Source of the DNA: Gammaproteobacteria bacterium
GTDB lineage: Bacteria > Pseudomonadota > Gammaproteobacteria > Arenicellales > JAANXG01
Direction of reading: 5' to 3'
NCBI GenBank assembly: GCA_018263405.1
Contig: JAANXG010000131.1
Span: 1 to 20,810, forward strand
DNA length: 20,810 nt
Shown: positions 1-6,142 of the stretch, piece after piece
Layout of the letters: every line of letters starts with the position of its first letter
How positions within the stretch are numbered: position 1 is the stretch's first letter
Notes under the pieces: generated by a model
Databases searched by the model: none
Told to the model about the DNA's origin: nothing
What the model saw: the letters and a program-made list of their open reading frames with translations, nothing else
Position numbers and translations under genes: made by a program

Positions 1-96
1 CAGCGTGATATAGCGCTCTTCGGCCGATGCCGGACCCGCGACCAGCGTAAAAGCCGTCAAACACACAATACAATACGCGCGCCGGATAGGATTCAT
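1..96 (-). CDS. tupA: Tungstate ABC transporter substrate-binding protein, N-terminus only
   Basis: Partial gene running off the left edge; only 32 codons are visible. It starts at ATG (96-94) behind a strong ribosome binding site (GGGAGG about 8 bases upstream). The peptide begins MNPIRRAYCIVCLTAF, continues through a hydrophobic stretch to an ASA|EE cleavage-like site, then RYITL. That is a Sec signal peptide followed by the first strand of a periplasmic binding protein. TupA-type proteins begin their mature part in the same way, and the two genes upstream are a tungstate-type permease and ATPase, so the assignment rests mostly on context. It would capture tungstate in the periplasm and pass it to TupB. 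The order permease-ATPase-binding protein is unusual, since tupA is generally first. A molybdate or other oxyanion specificity cannot be excluded from this fragment. Confidence 0.72.
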   Translation of the reverse strand, partial: MNPIRRAYCIVCLTAFTLVAGPASAEERYITL

Positions 97-127
97 GTTT
101 TTGACCTCCCGCTGAATGGAGTAAGGA

Positions 128-883
128 TCAGATCGAATTGCCGCGCGTCCATAGGCGTCCTTCCAGAAATGCCCGGGCCTGATCGCTGCAGGGACCGCCG
201 AAAAATTCGTGGCCGCCGGCGCATTCGGCAATCTTGCCTTGATGCATGAGGATGATTTCGCCGGCCAGCCTTCGCGCCTGGGCGATATCGTGGGTCGCCA
301 TAATGATTTTGGTGCCGGCGTCGTAAAAAGCAGTGATGATTTGTTCCACTTCGAGCGTGGCGGCGGGGTCGAGATACGTGCAAGGCTCGTCCAGGATCAA
401 CACCTCGGGCCGGGCCGCCCAAGCCCGGGCCAGGGCAACCCGTTGCTGTTCACCGCCGGATAGCTGCCGCGCGGGCCGGCTCGCCATGTCCGTCAGGCGG
501 CTCATTGCGAGCGCCTGTTGAACGGCCCGGCCTGTTTCGCTTTTGGCGATCCGGCCCGCCTTCAGGACGTGGCGTATGTTTTGTTCCACCGAACGGCGAA
601 GCAGCACGGGCCTTTGAAACACCATCGCCTGTACGCAAGGCCGTTTGGCGCGCGCCGGTCGATGCCATTGCAGCCGGCCCGCCGTGGGGGGGATAAGTCC
701 GTGACAGATTTTTAGCAACAGGGTCTTCCCCGCGCCGTTGTGGCCCATTACCACGCTAATGGAAGAACCGGTAAAGGTGTGATGGATATCCTTCAACAGG
801 GTGTGTTGCCCGATCGTCAGGCCCACCCCGCTCAATTTGAGCGGCAACACCGACGTCACGCGCCCTGCCACTGCCGGGTCCAT
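128..883 (-). CDS. tupC: Tungstate ABC transporter ATP-binding protein
   Basis: Cytoplasmic ATPase of the tungstate importer. All ABC signatures are present in order: Walker A GHNGAGKT (around residue 47), Q-loop VFQRP, signature LSGGEQQRVALARA, Walker B EVLILDEP, D-loop and the H-loop MATHD. At 251 aa it is a normal length for a single-domain importer ATPase. The ATG at 883 overlaps the end of tupB by 28 bases. A GTG at 859 overlaps the tupB stop as GTGA, leaves 243 aa starting VTSVLPLKLSG, and fits translational coupling better; the family usually starts a few residues before the LxGVxL strand. The 31-base gap to tupA supports one operon. Substrate specificity is inferred from TupB; the ATPase alone does not define it. 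Confidence 0.88.
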   Translation of the reverse strand: MDPAVAGRVTSVLPLKLSGVGLTIGQHTLLKDIHHTFTGSSISVVMGHNGAGKTLLLKICHGLIPPTAGRLQWHRPARAKRPCVQAMVFQRPVLLRRSVEQNIRHVLKAGRIAKSETGRAVQQALAMSRLTDMASRPARQLSGGEQQRVALARAWAARPEVLILDEPCTYLDPAATLEVEQIITAFYDAGTKIIMATHDIAQARRLAGEIILMHQGKIAECAGGHEFFGGPCSDQARAFLEGRLWTRGNSI

Positions 884-1563
884 CGCTGCAGTTCGAAAGC
901 CAGTGCGTTCACCAACGCAACGATTGCCAACAGTACAACACCGAGGCCCAAGGCCAGGGCGAGGTTGCCCTTCATGGTTTCCAGCGCGATGCTGGTGGTC
1001 ATCACCCGGGTGACATGGTTGATGTTGCCACCGACGATCATGACGGCGCCGACTTCGGCGATCGCCCTGCCAAACCCCGCCAGGGCCGCGGTGAACAGGC
1101 TGTATCGTCCCTCCCAGAGCAGGGTCAAAACGCTCGAAACCCGACCCATCCGCAGCGAACGCAGATACTCGTCGTACTCGATGTGGAGGTCGCCGATCGT
1201 CTGGTGGGTCAAGGCGGCAACGATCGGCAGCACGAGCAGCGTCTGCGCGGCGATCATTGCACTCGGCGTGAAAAGAAGCCCCCAGTCCCCCAGGGGGCCG
1301 GCGCGCGACAGCATCAGATAGACAAACAGGCCCGCCACGACCGGCGGCAGCCCCATGAAAGCATTCAATACTATGACGAGCGCGCCCCGACCGGGAAATC
1401 GCGTCATGGCTACGAGCGCTCCGAACGGCATGCCGAGGAACGAAGCAATGGCCACTGCGCTGACACTGACATACAGGGACAAGCCCACGATTTGCAAAAG
1501 ATCCGGATCCAGACTCAGCAACAAACGAAATGCCGTGGCGAAGGACGCTCCGAGATCATTCAT
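856..1563 (-). CDS. tupB: Tungstate ABC transporter permease
   Basis: Inner-membrane permease of 235 aa with about five hydrophobic segments. The cytoplasmic coupling loop carries the conserved stretch GFGRAIAEVGAVMIVGGNI followed by NHVTRVMTTSIALET, typical of TupB/WtpB-like tungstate permeases; sulfate and phosphate permeases differ here. First gene of the visible operon. The ATG (1563) has no obvious Shine-Dalgarno sequence; the upstream bases are AT-rich (ATATAGTATATTCC). It should pair with TupC and deliver tungstate for tungstopterin enzymes, or molybdate-like oxyanions. The 337 bases upstream before the structured repeat contain a weak promoter-like pair and repeated TTGTATTA motifs that could take a ModE/TunR-like regulator; this is speculation. 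Confidence 0.87.
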   Translation of the reverse strand: MNDLGASFATAFRLLLSLDPDLLQIVGLSLYVSVSAVAIASFLGMPFGALVAMTRFPGRGALVIVLNAFMGLPPVVAGLFVYLMLSRAGPLGDWGLLFTPSAMIAAQTLLVLPIVAALTHQTIGDLHIEYDEYLRSLRMGRVSSVLTLLWEGRYSLFTAALAGFGRAIAEVGAVMIVGGNINHVTRVMTTSIALETMKGNLALALGLGVVLLAIVALVNALAFELQRWTRQWQGA

Positions 1564-1900
1564 GGAATATACTATATGTTATTAGATGCATATTAGGACA
1601 CTCCGAGACTCTGGAGCGCACGGTTTGAACCCAAAGAGAACCCGAATCCAGAATTAACAGATTGTATTACATCAGGTTTTATGCTCCAAATGAACCCGGC
1701 AATATGCCCGGCGGGAGTGCCCGAATAATCGATCTTGTATTATGCAATTGTATACATATATGGCGCCGGCCGGGGCAAAAACCGCGGCATACCGAGCACC
1801 TATGCCAAGATGGCGGCGAGCCGGCGAAACGGAGGGAGGGGATTGCCGGCTCCCGGGGACGGTCGATCTAGTGTACCCCGTCACTGATATTGTAACGTTC
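1564..1900. other. Non-coding gap upstream of tupB
   Basis: No credible gene in either strand. It contains the possible tup promoter, the recurring motif TTGTATTA (1662 and 1735) with an 8-base palindrome TGTATACA at 1749-1756, and a perfect 8-base inverted repeat GAGCCGGC/GCCGGCTC (1818-1825 and 1845-1852, 19-base loop) with no T-tract. Its right part adjoins the structured repeat at 1901. Confidence 0.5.
1661..1689 (-). promoter_or_regulatory. Possible promoter of the tup operon
   Basis: On the minus strand, TTGGAG (1689-1684) and TACAAT (1666-1661) are separated by 17 bases, about 100 bases upstream of the tupB ATG. The -10 matches consensus at 5 of 6 positions, the -35 at only 3 of 6. 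The surrounding stretch is much more AT-rich than the flanking genes. No experimental support. Confidence 0.3.
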
Positions 1901-2000
1901 AGCGGCCCGGAAAGCGGTGAGCCGCAAGGCCTGTCTCGCCGGGAATGGCGCGCCCTTCTCAACAGACATAACGCCGCGGAGGACCGCTTTCCGGGTCGCC
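1901..2000. repeat. Structured intergenic repeat, copy 1
   Basis: A 100-base imperfect palindrome between tupB and the GGDEF-like gene. Outer arms AGCGGCCCGGAAAGCGGT (1901-1918) and its near-complement (1983-2000) pair at 16 of 18 positions. Inside, CAAGGC (1925-1930) is followed by exactly 39 bases and then AACGCCG (1970-1976). Within the 39 bases TGTCT (1932-1936) pairs with AGACA (1964-1968), and GGG pairs with CCC around GGGAATGGCG. The same plan with different arm sequences recurs at 20717-20810 and 15196-15356. The 7 bases before it (CGTTCAG) are also shared with copy 2. It may act as a terminator or mRNA stabiliser between the two convergently placed units; function unknown. Confidence 0.75.
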
Positions 2001-2072
2001 CGAAGGGAGCGCACCTGAGCCGCTCGGGTCAGGTTTTTGGTGCGTGAACCGAAATGTTCGTTACTGCGCGCT

Positions 2073-2861
2073 TCAAGCGGCGAGATCCGGCAATACGCGG
2101 TTGCGACCCTGCTTTTGCGCCGCGCGCAGTATATTTTCCAACCGGTCCAGAAGACTCCGCAGGTCATCGCCGCGGCGAAAACACGTGACGGCGACGCTGG
2201 CGGTGGTATGAATATACACCCGCGACGATGTGGCGACGTCCAAACCGGAGACCGCCACGCGCAGCCGCTCGGCAATCCGAATCGCACCGGGTAGACGGGT
2301 TTCCGGCAGCACAACCAGGTACGTTCCGCAGCCGAATTCTCCCACTCGATCGGGCATACGAAGCGTCAGGGCCAAGGCAGCGGCAACCTTCTCCAACATG
2401 CGTTCGCTGCCGCGGGTATCGTAATGCTCGCCAATATCGTCGAGGTGGTCGATGCTGATCAACGCCAATGAGAAAATATTCCCGTAACGGTCTCCGAGGG
2501 CGGTCAGCTCCAGCAGCTTGATCGTGATTCCCCGCTCTTCAAGACCATCCATCAAACGCGCCTTGCTCGAAGGCCCGGGCGGCCCCGAGTCCCGGGAATC
2601 ATCGTTATCGGGTCCGGCCACCGCCGGCGCGCGAGCCAAATTATCCGTCTTTTCGCTCGATTTCCAGCCCGCTCCGCTCGCCGCCAGCACCGCGATGATC
2701 AGGGATTGCCAGACAAAACTTGTCGGTGCCACCGTACTCCACTGGTACGCGACGGTTCCCGTGACCGCCGCGGACACACCAAGCGTCAGGGTAAACAGGC
2801 CAAGGAATCGGTTGAAATCGAAACGTTTTCTGAACAAACGCAACACCGAATCGGAGACCAT
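2073..2861 (-). CDS. Membrane protein with degenerate GGDEF domain (putative c-di-GMP receptor)
   Basis: Residue numbers assume the ATG at 2861 (262 aa); the open frame extends upstream into uvrD, and no clear ribosome binding site decides the start. Two hydrophobic segments (about residues 17-40 and 49-64) anchor it to the inner membrane. A Pro/Ser/Asp-rich linker (75-105) leads to a GGDEF-fold domain (about 115-257) with the conserved IDHLDDIGEHYD metal-site strand and the C-terminal AAQKQGRNRV helix. The catalytic GG[DE]EF motif is replaced by GCGTY (177-181), so diguanylate cyclase activity is very unlikely. The product-binding I-site RxxD is kept in register (RMPD, 168-171), a pattern seen in degenerate GGDEF proteins that bind c-di-GMP as effectors. 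It lies 130 bases downstream of uvrD. The effector role is inference. Confidence 0.75.
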   Translation of the reverse strand: MVSDSVLRLFRKRFDFNRFLGLFTLTLGVSAAVTGTVAYQWSTVAPTSFVWQSLIIAVLAASGAGWKSSEKTDNLARAPAVAGPDNDDSRDSGPPGPSSKARLMDGLEERGITIKLLELTALGDRYGNIFSLALISIDHLDDIGEHYDTRGSERMLEKVAAALALTLRMPDRVGEFGCGTYLVVLPETRLPGAIRIAERLRVAVSGLDVATSSRVYIHTTASVAVTCFRRGDDLRSLLDRLENILRAAQKQGRNRVLPDLAA

Positions 2862-2991
2862 TCTGTTGGCGGACAAGTCGTTGACGGATAAATCGTTGAT
2901 GAAGAGGCTGCCGCCATCGTGACCGAAGGCGTTGCTGTATTGGACCTTTCCTAAATATAGACCACGCGCGCGAATTTGCACGCCGGAACGG

Positions 2992-5151
2992 TCAGACGCG
3001 ATCCAGGTTCGCGTACCCCAGCACCAGCCATTTGCTACCGACATCGTCGAATTTGACCTGCACACGGGCATGTTCGCCGCGGCCTTCGAGGTTCAGCACC
3101 GTCCCACTGCCAAACGAAGCGTGGCGAACGTGGTCGCCCAGCCGCAACCCGCCGCCGGCGCCCGCCTCGGGAACCGCGCGGCGCCGGCGGTTGACCCCGA
3201 GCGAAAATCCGCTTCCCCGGACCTCCTCCAAGAACTCGCCCGGAACCTCCCCCAGGAAACGCGACGGCGACGGGTAGTTCTCGCGGCCGTGCCAACGTCT
3301 GATTTCGGCATGGGAAAGGTATAACTGCTGCATCGCCCGGGTCATGCCCACGTAGCACAGGCGGCGTTCCTCTTCCAAACGCCCCGGTTCCTGAAGTGAG
3401 CGCTGGTGGGGAAACAGTCCTTCTTCCATCCCCGTTAAAAATACCATGGGAAACTCCAGTCCCTTGGCGGAATGCAGGCTCATGAGCTGGACACAGTCTT
3501 CCCATGCCTCCGCCTGGCCTTCGCCCGCTTCCAGCGCCGCGTGGGTCAAGAACGCCGTCAGAGGTTCCAGATCCTCTTCCTCGTCGCGGGGACCGAACTG
3601 GCGGGCCGCGGTGACCAGCTCCTCGAGGTTTTCCAGGCGCGCTTCGGCTTTTTCGCCTTTTTCCTTCTTGTAGTGGTCCGGGAGGCCGCCAATCCGTATC
3701 GCCGTGTCCACCTGCTCGGCCAGAGGCAGCTTGTCGATCCGGGTGTCGATGTCGTCGATCAGCTCCAGAAAGCCCGACAAGGCCGATACGGCACGGGAAC
3801 TCAATTCGCGGGATTCGATTAGAGTGCGGGCGGCATCCCATAATGACAACCGGTTAATGCGCGCGTGTTCGCGCACTTGCTCCAGGGTCTTGTTGCCAAT
3901 GCCCCGGGCCGGGACGTTCACGATCCGCTCGAACGACGGATCGTCGCGGCGGCGGGCCGCCAATCGCAGGTATGCCAAGGCATCCTTGATCTCCGCGCGC
4001 TCGAAAAATCGCAGCCCGCCGTAGACCCGGTACGGTATACCGGTGTCCAGCAGAATTTCCTCGAATACCCGGGACTGGGCGTTCGAACGATACAGAATCG
4101 CGGTATCGCCGCGGGGATTGCCCCGGTCCACCCAGGACTGGATACGGGCCACCACGAAGCGCGCCTCGTCGAATTCGTTGTAGGCGTTATAGAGCTTGAC
4201 CGATTCCCCGTCGCCGCCCTCGGTCCAAAGTTTCTTCCCCAGGCGGCCTCGATTGATATCGATCACGGCATTGGCGGCATTGAGGATATTTGCCGTCGAT
4301 CGGTAGTTCTGCTCCAGACGGAACACCTGTGCCCCGGCAAAGTCCTTTTCGAATTGCAGGATGTTTTCGACCCGCGCCCCCCGCCACCCGTAGATCGACT
4401 GGTCGTCGTCTCCCACGATAAACACCTGACGGAATTTCTGTCCCAACAGCTTGATCAGTTCATACTGAATAGCGTTGGTATCCTGAAATTCGTCCACCAG
4501 AACGTGCTGCAGTTTGCGTTGGTATTGTTCCCGAAGCGGCTCGTTGTGCTGTAAGAGCTCGAATGCCCGCAACAGCAGTTCGGCAAAGTCCACGAGGGAG
4601 AAGCGCCGGCATAAATCCTCGTAGTTCTTATAAATCCCGAGCAATTGCCGCTGTTGCGTATCGCTCGGCTCGCCGAGGTGTTGCGCTCGGCGCCCGTCCT
4701 CCTTGTGGGCGTTGAGGTACCATTGCACCTGCTTGGGTGCCCAATAGCCCTCGTCCAGCCCCATGTCCCTCAGGACACGGCGGACGATACGGTGCTGATC
4801 GGCGCTGTCGAGGATCTGAAACCCTTCTTCCAGGCCCGCGTCGCGGTGGTGTGCGCGCAGCAACCGGTGGGCAACGCCGTGGAAGGTGCCCATCCACATG
4901 CCGCGCAGGGAATAGCCAAGCATCCCCTCTATTCGGCCGCGCATCTCCTGGGCCGCCTTGTTGGTGAAGGTCACCGCCAGGACCGACAGGGGCGATACTC
5001 CGTGCGCTTCCACCAGCCACGAAACCCGGTGGGTCAACACCCGCGTCTTGCCGCTGCCGGCGCCCGCCAGTACCAGCACCGGTCCCGGCGGCGCAGCCAC
5101 CGCCTCGCGCTGGGCGTCGTTCAGGGGGTCGAGAATGTAGGAAACGTCCAT
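2992..5151 (-). CDS. uvrD: DNA helicase II (superfamily 1, 3'-5')
   Basis: ATP-dependent helicase of nucleotide excision repair and methyl-directed mismatch repair, which also removes RecA filaments. At 719 aa it matches the usual length. Motifs seen: Q motif/Walker A (LNDAQREAV, AGAGSGKT at 29-36), motif Ia TFTNKAAQEM, Walker B VDEFQDTN, motif III GDDDQSIYGWRGA, motif IV EQNYRSTANIL, motif V MSLHSAKGLEFPMVFLTGME, motif VI RRLCYVGMTRA, and a C-terminal Tudor-like RNA polymerase-binding domain (GDHVRHASFGSGTVL to the end). PcrA/Rep paralogues are less likely because of the GLFPHQRS and Tudor features. The ATG at 5151 has no Shine-Dalgarno sequence; an extended -10 sits 6 bases ahead of it. Confidence 0.95.
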   Translation of the reverse strand: MDVSYILDPLNDAQREAVAAPPGPVLVLAGAGSGKTRVLTHRVSWLVEAHGVSPLSVLAVTFTNKAAQEMRGRIEGMLGYSLRGMWMGTFHGVAHRLLRAHHRDAGLEEGFQILDSADQHRIVRRVLRDMGLDEGYWAPKQVQWYLNAHKEDGRRAQHLGEPSDTQQRQLLGIYKNYEDLCRRFSLVDFAELLLRAFELLQHNEPLREQYQRKLQHVLVDEFQDTNAIQYELIKLLGQKFRQVFIVGDDDQSIYGWRGARVENILQFEKDFAGAQVFRLEQNYRSTANILNAANAVIDINRGRLGKKLWTEGGDGESVKLYNAYNEFDEARFVVARIQSWVDRGNPRGDTAILYRSNAQSRVFEEILLDTGIPYRVYGGLRFFERAEIKDALAYLRLAARRRDDPSFERIVNVPARGIGNKTLEQVREHARINRLSLWDAARTLIESRELSSRAVSALSGFLELIDDIDTRIDKLPLAEQVDTAIRIGGLPDHYKKEKGEKAEARLENLEELVTAARQFGPRDEEEDLEPLTAFLTHAALEAGEGQAEAWEDCVQLMSLHSAKGLEFPMVFLTGMEEGLFPHQRSLQEPGRLEEERRLCYVGMTRAMQQLYLSHAEIRRWHGRENYPSPSRFLGEVPGEFLEEVRGSGFSLGVNRRRRAVPEAGAGGGLRLGDHVRHASFGSGTVLNLEGRGEHARVQVKFDDVGSKWLVLGYANLDRV

Positions 5152-5157
5152 GGATCG

Positions 5158-5166
5158 ATCATATCA
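5158..5166 (-). promoter_or_regulatory. Extended -10 element abutting the uvrD start
   Basis: Minus-strand TGATATGAT (TG-N-TATGAT) ends 6 bases before the uvrD ATG, so a transcript starting at the usual distance would begin at or next to the start codon. No -35 match 17 bases upstream and no ribosome binding site. It resembles the arrangement in front of glmU. Suggestive only. Confidence 0.3.
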
Positions 5167-5256
5167 AACGCCGCTCGGCCCGAAGGGAGGGGGTTGTGCG
5201 CTAACACGACAACGGTTACGCCCGCACGACCTCAAAAAAGGGGGGGCGGATCAGGA

Positions 5257-6028
5257 GTGAGAAAGGCTGCCCACAGTATCGACGAGGTGGCCGTATTGAA
5301 ACCGCCGGATTTTTCGCGCTTCCGGTTGGCGCGGGTGCGTTTCGTATGTGTGCCGCGGGCACGCATCGAGCTGCCCGCTTACAAGGAATCGACCTACAAA
5401 GGTTCCGCATTTCACGGCGCCTTCGGCCGCGTGTTGGAAAACGCCTCGCCTTCCGTTTTTCAGTACTTCTACTACCCGAAACCGCCCGATCGCCTGTCCG
5501 GCTTCCAGGGCCGGGGCGCTTTGCCCAAGCCGTTCACCTTGCTGCCGCCACTCGATGAAGCGGTGGAATATCGCCCGGGCGAGCGGTTTGCCTGCGAGCT
5601 CACCTTGTTCGGCCACGCCGCATCGCAGCTACCGGTTTGCGTCGCCGCGTTCGAAACGCTGGGCGAACGATACGGCCTGGGGGCAAACCGGGGCAAGTTT
5701 CGTCTGGAGGCGATGGAATCGTTCGACGCCGACGGTGTAGCCGAACCGTTAACCCGGCCCCTGGTCAACGCCGGGGCCTGCACGCTCAACGCCCGCCAGA
5801 TTGTCATGTGGGGAGACAAAAAACTCTTTGCGGTTTGTGTTTCAGGCACTCTTTCGAAACGGAGCATGGTATTCCGGGGAATCAGCGAAGATCCAAATAA
5901 TCTTCGACGCTGGAATCCACGAGCTCAAAATTCGATTCGTTGCGTTCGATAGAGCACCCGGAAGGGTTGCGCCGTCGATCCTGTTGCCGATGGTGCAGCG
6001 CGGACGTCGTGAATTCCGCGAAGGATAA
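5257..6028 (+). pseudogene. Decayed CRISPR-associated endoribonuclease Cas6-like gene
   Basis: The only plus-strand coding trace. From a GTG at 5257 (AGGAG directly before it; start uncertain) a frame runs to 5952. It carries the hallmarks of the PF10040-type Cas6 family: FRLARVRFVCVPRARIELPA, then YKGSAFHGAFGRVLE, then PKPFTLLPPLDEAVEYRPGE, then FACELTLFGHAASQLP and ETLGERYGLGANRGKFRLEA. The segment after AFGRVLE looks shortened and lacks the Cys-rich stretch common there. After about residue 180 the frame loses resemblance. In the next frame (to 6028) ELKIRFVAFDRAPGRVAPSI resembles the following Cas6 strand, suggesting a frameshift. The rest of the C-terminal RAMP fold is missing, so the product is probably inactive. 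No CRISPR array or other cas gene is in the window. Family call is from memory of the motif pattern; decay is inferred. Confidence 0.6.
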
Positions 6029-6142
6029 AACTTTTCGAATCTAGGTTACGTGGTATTGGTTGAGCACAGCCGTTCTATTGAGGGGGAAACAGGTTTGGAA
6101 ACGGCCCGTATGCCGATGACGCGGGCGCGGCTCTGAAACCGG
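5953..6142. other. Gap between cas6 remnant and glmS
   Basis: Holds the frameshifted tail of the cas6-like remnant (to about 6028). The remaining ~114 bases, downstream of glmS, show no clear hairpin with T-tract and no further gene. Confidence 0.4.

Noticed and set aside
1621..1660. GGTTTGAACCC, resembling a tRNA T-arm
   Set aside because: No acceptor, D or anticodon stems around it; a short chance palindrome.
1742..2047. 101-codon plus-strand frame upstream of tupB
   Set aside because: Runs through the structured repeat, low plausibility, no start context.
1868..2314. 148-codon minus-strand frame across the repeat and the GGDEF-like gene end
   Set aside because: Out of frame with the GGDEF domain, and its end is composed of the palindromic repeat.
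4645..5256. Upstream part of the long plus-strand frame that ends in the cas6 remnant
   Set aside because: It lies antisense to uvrD motifs I to II; only the part after about 5257 has Cas6-like content.
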